Source of the DNA: Alistipes muris
GTDB taxonomy: Bacteria > Bacteroidota > Bacteroidia > Bacteroidales > Rikenellaceae
Assembly (NCBI RefSeq): GCF_943193205.1
Contig: NZ_CALPDD010000013.1
Coordinates: 1-64,000, forward strand
DNA length: 64,000 bases
Direction of reading: 5' to 3'
Positions 16,200 to 27,300 of this stretch are shown piece by piece (the stretch's first letter is position 1; every line of letters starts with the position of its first letter). The position numbers and the translations under genes are program-made. The notes under the pieces were generated by a model that saw only the letters and a program-made list of their open reading frames with translations, did not search any database and was not told the DNA's origin.

Positions 16200-16817
16200 A
16201 TGTCGCAAAAAGAACGAATCATAGAACAGACGATGCGGATGCTTGTAGCACAAGGCATCAAAGCCGTGCGCATGGACGACATCGCCCACCAGCTGAGCGT
16301 CTCGAAACGGACGCTCTACGAACTTTTCGGCGACAAGGAAAGCCTGCTCTACCTGGCGATGGTCTGCTACTTCGAGCAGAACCGCAGGAACTGGGAAAAC
16401 CTGAGCGCGCAAGCCCCCAACGTACTCGAACGGCTGTTTCTGGTGCTGAACGAGGTGATGGAACACTCCGAGACGACGCGCCGGATGCTGGAAAACCTCC
16501 GCAAATTCTACCCTGCGGTCTACGAAAGACTGCTCCACGAAAGCACCGACCGCAACCGACAGGACTTCCGGGCGATGCTGACTCAAGGCATCGCCGACGG
16601 CCTGTTCATCGACAACATCAACATCGAACTGGCCATCACGGTACTCTACTACACGGCGTCGGCGATAACGATGCGCCGCGACATGATGCTGCCCGAGGGA
16701 ATCTCGGAACGCAGCGCCTTCACGCAGATAGTGAGCACCTTCTTCCGGGGCATATCGACGGCCAAGGGACTCAAGATCATCGACGAATTTCTGAAACGAC
16801 AAAACGACGAAATATGA
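16200..16817 (+). CDS. TetR/AcrR-family regulator of the first RND pump
   Basis: 205 residues. The TetR HTH spans about residues 5-52 (ERIIEQTMRMLVAQGIKAVRMDDIAHQLSVSKRTLYELFGDKESLL). The remaining helices should form the ligand-binding dimer domain. It is the first gene of a five-gene operon, and its stop overlaps the ATG of the TolC gene by four bases (ATGA), so it is very likely an autorepressor of the pump genes. Its inducing ligand is not visible from sequence. Confidence 0.93.
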   Translation: MSQKERIIEQTMRMLVAQGIKAVRMDDIAHQLSVSKRTLYELFGDKESLLYLAMVCYFEQNRRNWENLSAQAPNVLERLFLVLNEVMEHSETTRRMLENLRKFYPAVYERLLHESTDRNRQDFRAMLTQGIADGLFIDNINIELAITVLYYTASAITMRRDMMLPEGISERSAFTQIVSTFFRGISTAKGLKIIDEFLKRQNDEI

Positions 16818-18121
16818 AAAAAACGATTCTGACACTCTGCTTTGCGACGCTGGGCCTGTGGGGCGCGGCGGCGCAGATGCGGCTGACGCTCGGCGAAGCG
16901 GTGGACCTTGCGCTGAGCGAGAACCCGACCATCAAGGTGGCCGAACTCGAAATCGAACGCTTCGACTATGTGAAACGCCAGACGTGGGGCAACCTGCTGC
17001 CGCAGCTCTCGGCGTCGGGCAGCTACCAGCGCTCGATCGTCAAGTCGGAAATGCGCGGCGGAATCTCGTTCGGAGCGGACAACACGTTCGCCGTGCAGGG
17101 TGACCTGTCGCTGCCGCTTTTTGCACCGCAAATCTACCGGACGATGAAACTGAACGACACGCAGATGGCGGCGGCGGTGGAAGCGGCCCGGGGCTCGCGC
17201 ATCACGCTGGTGGCGGAAGTGAAGAAAGCGTTCTACAACATTCTGCTGGCCGAACAATCGCTCGAAGTGCTGCGCGAATCGCAGGCGACGGTACAGCGGA
17301 CCGTGGACGACACGAAACTGCAATACGACAACGGCCTGGCGTCGGAATACGACCTGCTGACCGCGCAGGTACAGCTGAGCAACCTGCACCCGACCATCCT
17401 GCAGACGGAGACGTCGGTCAAGCTGGCGAAACTGCTGCTGAAGATGTACCTTTCGATACCGGAAGATATTGAAATCGAAGTGGAGGGCGAACTGGACGGC
17501 ATGCGCGACCAGGTGCTGGCGGGCACGGACGGACTGACGGCCGACGTGACGGAGAACTCCGACCTGCGGACGCTGGAACTGCAACAGGAACTGCTGCAAC
17601 GCCAACTCAAGGTAGCCAACGCGAACCGGCTGCCGACCCTCGGAGCATTCGGCTCGGCGACCTACACCGGAAACGACATGGAACCTTTCATGGGCATGGG
17701 CTCGACGGACGGTGCGAAATTCTTCTGGACCCACCCCATCACCGTGGGCGTACAATTGTCGGTGCCGATTTTTGCGGGGCTGACGAAGATGAACAAGTCG
17801 CGCGAGATAAAGAACCAAATCAAACAAATCTCGCTGCAGCGCACCTATGCCGAACAACAGATAAACGTACAGATGCAATCGGCGCTGAACGACCTGCTGA
17901 CGGCCCGCGAAAAGATGTTCGCGCAGGAACAGACCGTAGCCCAGGCCCGCAAGGCCTACTCCATCTCCGACACGCGCTACCGTGCGGGAGCAGGCACGAT
18001 TCTGGAACTGAACAGCGCCCAACTGGCGCAGACCCAGGCTCAGCTCAACTACTCGCAGGCCATATACGACTACTTGTCGGCCAAGGCGGAATACGACCGG
18101 ATAGCGGGAAAGGAACGGTAA
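16814..18121 (+). CDS. TolC-family outer membrane efflux channel
   Basis: 435 residues with a signal peptide cleaved near residue 20 (GLWGAAAQ-MR). Two copies of the outer-membrane efflux repeat (LTLGEAVDLALSENPTIKVAELEIE near the start and the matching second half after residue 220) carry the long helices of the periplasmic tunnel. It is the exit duct for the adaptor and RND genes that follow, and is translationally coupled to the TetR gene. It corresponds by position to PG0538 of Porphyromonas gingivalis. Confidence 0.93.
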   Translation: MKKTILTLCFATLGLWGAAAQMRLTLGEAVDLALSENPTIKVAELEIERFDYVKRQTWGNLLPQLSASGSYQRSIVKSEMRGGISFGADNTFAVQGDLSLPLFAPQIYRTMKLNDTQMAAAVEAARGSRITLVAEVKKAFYNILLAEQSLEVLRESQATVQRTVDDTKLQYDNGLASEYDLLTAQVQLSNLHPTILQTETSVKLAKLLLKMYLSIPEDIEIEVEGELDGMRDQVLAGTDGLTADVTENSDLRTLELQQELLQRQLKVANANRLPTLGAFGSATYTGNDMEPFMGMGSTDGAKFFWTHPITVGVQLSVPIFAGLTKMNKSREIKNQIKQISLQRTYAEQQINVQMQSALNDLLTAREKMFAQEQTVAQARKAYSISDTRYRAGAGTILELNSAQLAQTQAQLNYSQAIYDYLSAKAEYDRIAGKER

Positions 18122-18149
18122 AACGAAAACAAACGACAAAACGAAAAAT

Positions 18150-19160
18150 ATGAAAAGACTGATGTACCTGCTGCTGGGTGCCGCGGCGCTGACTGCGTGC
18201 ACGAACCGGCAGACGACGCAAACGAAGACGGACGAAGGCGTGCTGACGAAAACCGCGGCGGCCGAAGCGGCCGAAGTGAGGCTGACGGAAGAATTCACGT
18301 CGGAAATCGAACCCTACAAGGAAAACGACATCACCCCGGCGGCGCAGGGCGTACACATCGCCCGCATCCTGGTGGACGTGGGCGACCAGGTAAAGGCGGG
18401 CCAGCTACTGGTGACGCTGGACCCGACGCAATACACGCAGGCGCGGGTACAGCTCAAGACCGTAGAAGACGACTACAACCGTCTGCTGCCGGTCTACAAG
18501 GCGGGCGGCATCTCGGCCCAGCAAATCCAGCAGGCGAAAGCCCAGGTGGACGTACAGCGCGAAGCGGTGGCCAACCTGAAGAAGAACATCGAGGTGAAGT
18601 CGCCGATAACGGGCGTGGTGACGGCCCGCAACTACGAATCGGGCGACCTGTTTGCGGCACAGCCGATTCTGCACGTGATGCAGATCGACCCGCTGAAAGT
18701 AATCGTGAACATCTCGGAACAATATTTCCCGAACGTGAAGGTAGGGATGCCCGTAGAGTTGCTGGTCGACATATTCCCGGACAAGAAATTCACGGGCACG
18801 GTGTCGCTGATATACCCTGCGCTCGACCCTGCGACCCGCACGTTCAAGGTAGAAGTACGCGTACCCAACGCCAACCGGACCCTGCGCCCGGGCATGTTCG
18901 CCCGCACGATTTTCGACCTGGGCGAAAAACCGGGCATCATGGTGCCCGACGTAGCAGTGCAAAAACAGGTAGGCACAGCCGAACGCTACCTCTATGTAAT
19001 CACCTCCGACTCGGTGGCCGAACGCCGTGCCGTGAAACTGGGCCGCCAGATAGGTGACCGCATCGACGTGCTGTCGGGTGTGGAAGCGGGCGAACAAGTG
19101 GCTGTGACGGCCCTCTCGAAACTCTACGACGGCGCCAAAGTAAGCGTAAAACAAGACTAA
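18150..19160 (+). CDS. RND efflux periplasmic adaptor (membrane fusion) lipoprotein
   Basis: 336 residues. The lipobox ALTAC-T near residue 17 makes it an inner-membrane-anchored lipoprotein. The order is that of AcrA-like adaptors: barrel-sandwich lipoyl half (VGDQVKAGQLLVTLDPTQY), alpha-hairpin with VAN...KKN, second lipoyl half (VKSPITGVVTARNYESGDLF), beta-barrel (FPNVKVGMPVELLVD) and the membrane-proximal domain. It lies 28 bases after the TolC gene and 13 before the pump, and links the two. Confidence 0.94.
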   Translation: MKRLMYLLLGAAALTACTNRQTTQTKTDEGVLTKTAAAEAAEVRLTEEFTSEIEPYKENDITPAAQGVHIARILVDVGDQVKAGQLLVTLDPTQYTQARVQLKTVEDDYNRLLPVYKAGGISAQQIQQAKAQVDVQREAVANLKKNIEVKSPITGVVTARNYESGDLFAAQPILHVMQIDPLKVIVNISEQYFPNVKVGMPVELLVDIFPDKKFTGTVSLIYPALDPATRTFKVEVRVPNANRTLRPGMFARTIFDLGEKPGIMVPDVAVQKQVGTAERYLYVITSDSVAERRAVKLGRQIGDRIDVLSGVEAGEQVAVTALSKLYDGAKVSVKQD

Positions 19161-19173
19161 ATAACGCCCCGCC

Positions 19174-22100
19174 ATGAAAATCTACGAAAGCGCGGTCCGC
19201 AAACCCATCTCCACGATACTGCTGTTCGTGGGCGTGATAGTCTTCGGACTATACTCGCTGATGAACCTGGCCGTGGACCAATACCCGGAAATCGAAATCC
19301 CCCAGATTTCGGTCATCACGATGTATCCGGGAGCCAACGCGGCCGACATAGAAACCAACATAACCCGTGTGCTGGAGGACAACCTCAACACGGTCAACAA
19401 CCTGAAGAAACTCACCTCCAAGTCGCAGGACAACGTGTCGATGATCACGGTGGAATTCGAGTACGGCTCCGACCTCAACGAAGGGGCCAACGAAATCCGC
19501 GACGTGGTGTCGCGCGTGCAGTCGATGCTGCCCGACGACGTGGACTACCCCACGATCTTCAAGTTCTCGACGTCGATGATTCCGGTGATGATGCTGGCGG
19601 TGACGGCCGACGAAAGCTATCCGGCGCTCAACAAGATACTGGACGACAAGCTGGTGAACGTACTGAACCGGGTGGACGGCGTAGGCGCCGTGTCGATCGT
19701 GGGCGCACCGGAACGCGAAATCCAAGTCAACGTAGACCCGGCCAAGCTGGACGCCTACGGACTGACCGTGGAACAGCTGGGCCAACTTATCGCGGCGGAG
19801 AACGTCAACATCCCGAGCGGCACCATCGACATAGGCAACAACACGTTCAACATCAAGGCCGACGGCGAATTCAAACTTTCGGACGAACTGCGCAAGGTGG
19901 TGGTCTCGAACGCAGGAGGCCGGACGGTCATGCTGACCGACGTGGCGGAAATCCGCGACACGCTGGAAAAAGCCACGATGGACGAACGCGTGAACGGCAA
20001 ACGCGGCGTGCGCGTCATCTTCCAGAAACAATCGGGCTCGAACACGGTGAACATCGTTCACGAAATCCAGAACCGCCTGCCGGAAATCCAGCGCTCGCTG
20101 CCCAAGGACGTGAAGATGGAACTTATCTACGAAGCGTCGCAGGAAATCACGGACGCCATCGGCTCGCTGTCGGAGACGATCATGTATGCGTTCATCTTCG
20201 TGGTGCTGGTGGTGATGATTTTCCTGGGCCGCTGGCGCGCGACGTTCATCATCTGCATGACGATACCCGTGTCGCTGATATGCTCGTTCATCTACCTCTT
20301 CGCGACGGGCTCGACGCTCAACATCATCTCGCTCTCGTCGCTCTCGATAGCCATCGGTATGGTGGTGGACGACGCGATTGTGGTGCTTGAGAACATCACG
20401 AGCCACATAGAACGCGGCTCGAACCCCAAGGAAGCGGCCATCTATGCGACCAACGAAGTCTGGCTGTCGGTCATCGCGACGACGCTGGTGGTGGTGGCGG
20501 TGTTCCTGCCGCTGACGATGGTCCCGGGCATGGCGGGCATTCTGTTCCGCGAGCTGGGCTGGATCGTGACCATCGTGGTCTGCGTCTCGACGACGGCGGC
20601 CATCACGCTGACGCCGATGATGTCGGCCTATCTGCTCAAGCTGGAGGGCGGCATCCACGACTACAAAGGCATCGGCATCGTCTACAAACCTATCGACCGC
20701 GCGCTGGAATGGCTCGACAATGCCTATGCACGCGCGCTGAACTGGGTAGTGCACCACCGCCGCATCACGTTCGGCTGCATGATGGCGCTGTTCCTGGCGT
20801 CGCTGGGGCTGGTGACGCAGGTGCCGACCGAATTCTTCCCGCCCGCGGACAACAGCCGCATCTCGGCGACCGTGAAGCTGGAACAGAACCTCTCGATGGA
20901 ATACACCGCGCAGGTGGCGCGTCAGATAGACAGCATCCTCTACGAAAAGTATCCGGAAGTGATCATCGTATCGGCCTCGGCAGGCGCCAACTCGTCGGAC
21001 AACGCCTTCGCGGCGATGCAGACGACGGGTTCGCACATCATCAACTACAACATGCGCCTGACCGACACCGAAGAACGCGACCGCTCGATTTTCGTCATCT
21101 CGGACCTGCTGCGCAAGGACCTCGACAACATCCCCGAAGTACGCCAGTACACCGTCACTCCGGGCGGCATGAGCGGCGGCATGAGCGGTTCGTCGACGGC
21201 CGACATCAAGGTGTTCGGCTACAACATGGACCAGACCAACGCCATAGCCAACGACCTGAAGGAGAAGCTGGCGGCGCTCGACGGCACACGCGACGTACAG
21301 CTCTCGCGCGACGACCTGCGGCCCGAATACAACGTGGTCTTCGACCGTGACCGCCTGGCCTACTACGGCATGAACAGCGCGACGGCGGCCACGGCCGTGC
21401 GCAACCGCATCGACGGACTGACGGCCTCGAAATACCGCGAGGACGGCGACGAATACGACATCATCGTCCGCTACGCCGAACCGTTCCGCACGCGGGTCGA
21501 GGACGTGGAGAACATCACGCTCTACAACATGCAGGGCCGCCCGGTGAAGCTCAAGGAAGTGGGCAAGGTGCAGGAAGAATACGCCGCGCCGGAAATCCAG
21601 CGCGAGAACCGCCAGCGAGTAATCACCGTGCAGTCGACCTTGGGCGCAGGCGTGGCGCTGGGCGACGTGGTAAGCGAAATCGAAGAAATAATTGCAGACT
21701 ATCCGCTGCCCGACGGCGTGGACCTCGAAATCGGCGGTACGGTCGAAGACCAGGGCGACGCATTCCGCGACCTGCTGACGCTCTTCGTGCTGATCGTGGT
21801 GCTGGTCTACATTGTGATGGCCACGCAGTTCGAGTCGCTGAAATTCCCGTTCATCATCATGTTCACCATCCCGTTCGCATTCACGGGCGTGTTCCTTGCG
21901 CTGTGGATGACCTCGACGCCGCTGTCGCTCATCGCGCTTATCGGAGCCATCATGCTGGTGGGTATCGTAACGAAGAACGGTATCGTGATGGTGGACTACA
22001 TGAACCTGCTTATCGAACGCGGCTCGGGGGTATTCGACGCGGTGATTGCGGGCGGCAAGAGCCGTCTGCGTCCGGTGCTGATGACCTCGTTCACCACGGT

Positions 22101-22314
22101 GCTGGGCATGCTGCCGCTGGCCATCGGCACGGGTGCGGGCTCGGAGACGTGGCAGCCGATGGGTATCGCCGTCATCGGCGGTCTGACTTTCTCGACCATC
22201 CTGACGCTCTTCATCGTGCCGGTGCTCTACTCCATCATGGTGAACCGCGCACAGCGCAAGGAGCGCGAAAAACTGGCCCGACTGGCCACCGAACAACAGA
22301 GCGGGAACAATTGA
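19174..22314 (+). CDS. RND efflux inner-membrane permease (HAE1/AcrB type)
   Basis: 1046 residues, full length. Twelve membrane helices with two large periplasmic loops. The proton-relay aspartate pair is intact in helix 4 (GMVVDDAIVVLENI), and the N-terminal segment SAVRKPISTILLFVGVIVFGLYSLMNLAVDQYPEIEIPQISV is typical. It exports toxic compounds using the proton gradient; substrates cannot be told from sequence. A Gly/Met-rich stretch (GGMSGGMSGSS) sits in the second large loop. It matches the position of PG0540 in the P. gingivalis pump cluster. Confidence 0.95.
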   Translation: MKIYESAVRKPISTILLFVGVIVFGLYSLMNLAVDQYPEIEIPQISVITMYPGANAADIETNITRVLEDNLNTVNNLKKLTSKSQDNVSMITVEFEYGSDLNEGANEIRDVVSRVQSMLPDDVDYPTIFKFSTSMIPVMMLAVTADESYPALNKILDDKLVNVLNRVDGVGAVSIVGAPEREIQVNVDPAKLDAYGLTVEQLGQLIAAENVNIPSGTIDIGNNTFNIKADGEFKLSDELRKVVVSNAGGRTVMLTDVAEIRDTLEKATMDERVNGKRGVRVIFQKQSGSNTVNIVHEIQNRLPEIQRSLPKDVKMELIYEASQEITDAIGSLSETIMYAFIFVVLVVMIFLGRWRATFIICMTIPVSLICSFIYLFATGSTLNIISLSSLSIAIGMVVDDAIVVLENITSHIERGSNPKEAAIYATNEVWLSVIATTLVVVAVFLPLTMVPGMAGILFRELGWIVTIVVCVSTTAAITLTPMMSAYLLKLEGGIHDYKGIGIVYKPIDRALEWLDNAYARALNWVVHHRRITFGCMMALFLASLGLVTQVPTEFFPPADNSRISATVKLEQNLSMEYTAQVARQIDSILYEKYPEVIIVSASAGANSSDNAFAAMQTTGSHIINYNMRLTDTEERDRSIFVISDLLRKDLDNIPEVRQYTVTPGGMSGGMSGSSTADIKVFGYNMDQTNAIANDLKEKLAALDGTRDVQLSRDDLRPEYNVVFDRDRLAYYGMNSATAATAVRNRIDGLTASKYREDGDEYDIIVRYAEPFRTRVEDVENITLYNMQGRPVKLKEVGKVQEEYAAPEIQRENRQRVITVQSTLGAGVALGDVVSEIEEIIADYPLPDGVDLEIGGTVEDQGDAFRDLLTLFVLIVVLVYIVMATQFESLKFPFIIMFTIPFAFTGVFLALWMTSTPLSLIALIGAIMLVGIVTKNGIVMVDYMNLLIERGSGVFDAVIAGGKSRLRPVLMTSFTTVLGMLPLAIGTGAGSETWQPMGIAVIGGLTFSTILTLFIVPVLYSIMVNRAQRKEREKLARLATEQQSGNN

Positions 22315-22403
22315 GAATTCACAATTCATAATTAAGAATTTTGCTTCTGCCCGGAGTTTTTGCGACAAGCAACTTCGGGCGGAAGCGAAAACGGCAACGA
22401 TAT

Positions 22404-22697
22404 ATGAAAGCAGTATTTTTGTCATACAACCAGGCACTCACCGACCGGGTGAACCGCATATTGGACGAACAGGGCATCCGCGGGTTCACGCGCTGGGCCC
22501 TGACCGAAGGCCGCGGCTCGGTGGACGGCGAACCCCACTACGGCACCCACGCGTGGCCCTCGATGAACGCCTCCGTGCTGGCCATCGTGGACGATTCGCA
22601 GGTGGCGGCGCTCATGGACGCGTTCCGCGCGATGGACGCCACAACGAAGATGCAGGGCTCCCGGGCCTTCGTCTGGAACATCGAAGGCGGATACTAA
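22404..22697 (+). CDS. PG0541-type transporter-associated small protein (PII-like)
   Basis: 97 residues, cytoplasmic, no signal or membrane helix. The pattern MKAVFLSYNQALTDRVNRIL...GFTRWALTEGRG...SMNASVLAIVDDSQVAALMDAFRAM has a ferredoxin-like beta-alpha-beta layout reminiscent of PII signalling proteins. It lies 89 bases behind the RND permease, the same order as PG0541 after PG0538-0540, hence the family name. Its role is undefined; ligand sensing that modulates pump activity is inference. The ATG at 22404 is chosen because the fold starts there. Confidence 0.82.
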   Translation: MKAVFLSYNQALTDRVNRILDEQGIRGFTRWALTEGRGSVDGEPHYGTHAWPSMNASVLAIVDDSQVAALMDAFRAMDATTKMQGSRAFVWNIEGGY

Positions 22698-22883
22698 GAA
22701 GTAGAGAATTCGGTCTGTCATTCTGAGGAGGGGCAAGACGAACCGACGCTCGCAGCATGCGCAGAGACTGCTTGCAGGCTATGTCATGCAAGGAGGAGGT
22801 CAACAAGCGCAGCGCAGTTAAGAATCTGTTCCCAAGCCTGCCCCGCATAACAGATTCTTCGCTACGCTCAGAATGACGAATGC
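22698..22883. repeat. dispersed-repeat cluster between convergent efflux operons
   Basis: An inverted long form runs from about 22719 to 22832 and contains the reverse of the CTGCAAGCAGTCTCTG module (about 22767-22784). A direct short form follows at 22851-22877. It shares 33 of 34 bases with 10066-10098 in the middle section. No gene is seen. Confidence 0.8.
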
Positions 22884-22918
22884 AAAGCGCGCAGCCTTGA
22901 GGGCCGCGCGCTTTTGTA
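22884..22918 (+). terminator. intrinsic terminator between convergent efflux operons
   Basis: AAAGCGCGC (22884-22892) pairs with GCGCGCTTT (22906-22914), then TGTATTT. It serves the plus-strand operon; the minus side has only three T. Confidence 0.8.
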
Positions 22919-22934
22919 TTTCCATAGGAACCGG

Positions 22935-24305
22935 CTACCAACCGCCGCCGAGGGCCTTGTAGAGCTGGACCAGCGCGAGATTTTCATCGCGCACGGCGTT
23001 GCTCAGCCCTATCTGTGCATCGAAATAGCGGCGCTGGGCGTCGAGCACGTCGATATAATTGATGCTGCCCGACTGATACTGCAACCGGGCCAGCTCGACA
23101 TACTTGAGGGCGGCATCGCGCGAATGGATTTTCAGCACCGTAGTCTGCCGCAGCTTGCGGTAGGTCGAAATGGCGTCGACGGTCTCCCGGAAGACCTCCA
23201 GCACTTTCTGCTCGTAGCCTAAGCGGCTCTCGTCGTAGGCGGCCAAAGCGGCCTTGTAGCGGGCCTTCTTGCGGCCGAACGCGAAAACGGGAGCGGCCAG
23301 CTGCCCGGCGACATAGGAAAACGGCGAGCGGAAGAATCCTTTGAGCGCGTCGTTCTCCCAACCGCCCTGCAAGGTGAAGGTGAGCCGCGGAAAACGGTCG
23401 GCATAGGCCACGCCGACCGACCCCATGGCCGACCGCAGCCGCTGCTCGGCGGCCCGCACGTCGGGACGCCGCTGCAACAACTGCGAAGGCAGCCCCACGG
23501 GCAGCGAATCGGGAACCGAACTCTGCATGTCGACGGCGCGGCGGCGGACAACCTCGCCGGGATAAGCCCCCATCAAGAGACACAGCGCATTCTGAGTGAC
23601 GCCGATACGGTTTTCCAAATCGGGAATGAGCGCCGCCGTGGAAGCGAACTCCACCTGCGCCTGCCGGTAGACGATTTCGGAAGTCAGACCGCCCTCGAAC
23701 CGCAGTTTGGCCTTGGCGACCCCCTCGCGGCGCGTTTCGAGCGTGCGGCGGACGATGGCCAGCTCGCTGTCCAGGGCGACGAGCCGGAAATAGGCCGACG
23801 CGGCCTCGGCGATGAGGGTCATGCGCATGGCGCGCTCGTCCTCCACTGAAGCGAGCCACTCGGCCTCGCCCTTGCGCTTGGCCCAGCGCAGGTTGCCCCA
23901 CAAATCGAGCTCCCAGCCGATGGTCGCCTTGAGCCCGAATTCGGGGTCGAGCTTGGAACTCTCGCCATAGTAATCGTTGGTCTCGTGGTCGGCAAGCACG
24001 TTGACGCCCAGCGACGGCAGGCGCTCGGCCTTACGGATGCGGTAGAGCTGGCGCATCTGCTCGACGTGCGCGGCGGCGGCGCGGATGTTCCTGTTGTGGT
24101 CGAGCGTGCGGCGGATGATGCTGCAAAGCGCGCTGTCGCCGTAGAACCGCCACCACTCCATGTCGGCGAGCGTGAGCGTATCGACGGCACCCGGCACGAT
24201 GGCCGCGGGCAACCCGAGCTCGGGGGCCTTGCAGTGCCGCACGGCCGAACACGAAACCGCGAACAGCGCGGCGCAGGGGATGAGAAATGAGAGAACCCGT
24301 TTCAT
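22935..24305 (-). CDS. NodT-type outer membrane efflux lipoprotein
   Basis: 456 residues. The signal ends in a lipobox (FAVSC-S, cysteine near residue 19), as in the OprM/NodT branch of TolC channels. Helical repeats WWRFYGDSALCSIIRRTLDHNRNIRAA and the paired VRAAEQRLRSAMGSVGVAYADRFPRLT are characteristic. It overlaps the RND permease stop by four bases (ATG at 24305, stop at 24302-24304), so the two are translationally coupled. It is the last gene of the second efflux operon. Confidence 0.92.
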   Translation of the reverse strand: MKRVLSFLIPCAALFAVSCSAVRHCKAPELGLPAAIVPGAVDTLTLADMEWWRFYGDSALCSIIRRTLDHNRNIRAAAAHVEQMRQLYRIRKAERLPSLGVNVLADHETNDYYGESSKLDPEFGLKATIGWELDLWGNLRWAKRKGEAEWLASVEDERAMRMTLIAEAASAYFRLVALDSELAIVRRTLETRREGVAKAKLRFEGGLTSEIVYRQAQVEFASTAALIPDLENRIGVTQNALCLLMGAYPGEVVRRRAVDMQSSVPDSLPVGLPSQLLQRRPDVRAAEQRLRSAMGSVGVAYADRFPRLTFTLQGGWENDALKGFFRSPFSYVAGQLAAPVFAFGRKKARYKAALAAYDESRLGYEQKVLEVFRETVDAISTYRKLRQTTVLKIHSRDAALKYVELARLQYQSGSINYIDVLDAQRRYFDAQIGLSNAVRDENLALVQLYKALGGGW

Positions 24306-27300
24306 CGTTTCAATTTTTCTTTCAACCGATAAACCCACACGAAGAAGAACGGCACGAAGATGATGCCGATGGCGATGGCGGCCAGCATGCCGAAGAATAC
24401 GCCCGTACCGATGCCCTGGCGGCTGGCAGAGCCGGGACCCGACGCGAAGACCAGCGGCAGCAGGCCGAGGATGAACGACAGCGAGGTCATGACGATGGGC
24501 CGGAAACGCAGGTGCATGGCGGTCAGGGCCGCCGACACGGCGTCGCGCCCTTTCTCGACCTCCTCCTTGGCGAACTCGACAATCAGAATGGCGTTCTTGG
24601 CGACGAGACCTACCAACATGACCAGGCCGATCTGGAAATAGATGTTGTTTTCGAGCCCGCAGACCCAGATGCCCAGATAGGCCCCGAGCCCGGCGACGGG
24701 CAGGGAGAGGATGACAGCAACTGGCACCGACCAGCTTTCGTATTGGGCGGCGAGGAACAAGAAGACGAACAACAGCGCCAAGGCGAGAACCAACCCCGTA
24801 TTGCCGCTCTCGTGCTTCTCCTGGTAGGAAAGACCGCTCCACTCGATGCCGATATTCTCGGGCAGATGCTCGCGGACGATACGCTCCAACGCGCGCATAG
24901 CCTGCCCGGAACTATAACCGGGAGCAGCCTCGCCCGTAATGGGAGCAGCGTAGAACATGTTGAACCGCTTGACGTTGCCCGCCCCGGTAGTATAGTGGGT
25001 GGTACCGAGCGCCGTGACGGGAATCATGGCCCCGTCGGCCCCGCGGACGAAAAAGAGCCGCAGGTTGTCGCGGTGGGCCCGGTAAGGGGCCTCGGCCTGG
25101 ATATAGACGCGGTAGATGCGGTTGAACATGTTGAAGTCGTTGACATAGAGCGACCCGGTGAAGGCCTTCATGGTGGAGAAGATGTCCGACATGGGCACCC
25201 CCTGCAACCGGGCCTTGTCGCGGTCGACGTCGTAGTAGAGCTGGGGAATGTCGTTCTGCATGGAAGTCGACAGCCCGGCGAGCTCGGGCCGCTCGGCGGC
25301 ATAGCGCATCAGCGTATCGACGGCCCGCTGCAAATCGGCGTAGGCGGCGTCGCCGCGGGCTTCGAGGACCATCTCGAAACCGCCCGACGACCCCAGGCCG
25401 GGGATGATGGCGGGCGTGGAGAGGTAGACCTTGGATTCGGGGTAACGCGAGAACTCGCGCCGCGCCCGCTCCATGACGGCGGCGATGCCGTCGGTCGAAC
25501 GCTCGTCCCACGGCTTGAGGATAACCGTGAGCTGGCTGCGCGCCTGGTTGGAACCCACGCGGGGGCTGGACCCGGTGACGTTGAGCACGTGCCCGACGTC
25601 GGGATCGGCTTGCAGGAACGCAATGGCCCTCTCGGTGACGGCGCGTGTGCGCTCGATGGTAGCCCCCTCGGGCAATTCGAGCTCGACGGTGAAATAACCC
25701 TGGTCCTCCTTGGGCATGAAACTCTTGGGAACGAACTCGTTCAAGAGCCAGATGCCGACGAGCGCGACGCCGAAGACGGCGAACATGCGCCGCGAACTGC
25801 GGATGGTCTGCGCGACCAACCGCCCATAGAAACGGTTGCCCGTGGCCAAAGCGTAATTGATGGCCCGGAACACGCGGTTCTTGCGCCCGCCCTTGTCGGG
25901 CCGGAGGAACGCCGCGCACATGACGGGGCTCAACGTGAGGGCGACGACGGTGGAAATGATGACCGAAACGGCGATGGTGATGGTGAACTGCCGGTAGAGC
26001 TGGCCCGTGATGCCGGGCAGGAAACTCACGGGAACGAAGACGGCGCAGAGCACCAGCGACATAGCGATCAACGCGCCGCTGAGGTTGCTCATGGCCTTTT
26101 TGGTGGCTTCGTAAGGCGGGAGGCCCTCCTCGTGCATGATGCGGTCGACGTTCTCGACCACCACGATGGCGTCGTCGACCACGATGCCGATAGCGAGAAT
26201 CAAACCCAAGAGCGTCAGCAGGTTGAGCGAGAAACCGAAAGCGAGCATGACGCCGAAAGTACCGATGAGCGAAATAGGCACGGCGACGACGGGAATCAAC
26301 GTAGCGCGCCAACTCTGCAACGAAAGGTAGACGACGAGGATGACCAGCAACAGCGCCTCGAACAACGACTGGTAAACGTGGTGGATGGACGACGCGATAT
26401 AAGTCGTCATGTCGAACGGAACGGCGTAACTGATGCCCTCGGGGAAACTCCGCCCGATCTCCTCCATGGTCTCGCGGACCCGGGCGGCGACTTCCATGGC
26501 GTTGGCGCCGGGCAGCATGTTGATGTTGAGCACGGCGGCATTCCCGCCGTCGATGCCGCTTTCGGTCGAATAGGACGACGCTTCGAGCGAAATCCGCGCG
26601 ACGTCCTTCAGACGGATGATCGACCCGTCGGGGTTGGCGCGCACGACGATCTGCTCGAACTCGCCGACCGACGACAGACGCCCCTGCGCGGTGATGGGAA
26701 TGGTGACGTCGATACCCTCGATGGGCGCCTCGCCCAACACCCCGGCGGCCGATTCGCGGTTCTGGTCCTTGAGCACCGACTGCAAGTCCTTGACCGTGAG
26801 CCCGAGGTCGGCCAACTTGTCGGGCTGAACCCAGATGCGCATGGCGTAATAACGGCTGCCGACGTTGGAGACGCTGCCGACGCCGGGCACGCGGCGCAGG
26901 AGGTCGAGCACGTTGAGCGTAGCGTAATTGGAGAGGTAGATTTCGTCGAACTTGGGGTCGGACGACAGCAGAACGATGGTCATGAGCTTGCTGGCGGCCT
27001 GCTTCTCTACGGTGATGCCGTTCTGCACGACCTCGGCGGGCAGGCGCGACTCGGCTTTCTTGAGCCGGTTCTGAATGTCGACGGCGGCCAGGTCGGGGTC
27101 GGTGGAGATGTCGAAAGTGACCGTGGCGGAAAAACCGCCGGAATTGGAACTCGACGACTCCATGTAAATCATGCCGGGAGTGCCGTTGAGCTCCTGCTCG
27201 ATGGGCGTGGCAACGGCCTGCGTGACGGTCTGCGCGTCGGCACCGGGATACGATGCGGCGATGCGCACGACGGGCGGGACGATCTGCGGATACTGGTCGA

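Noticed and set aside
19249..22437. Long minus-strand open frame opposite the first RND permease
   Set aside because: Antisense shadow of a full-length, motif-complete permease; composition is His/Arg/Val-rich with no recognisable domain.
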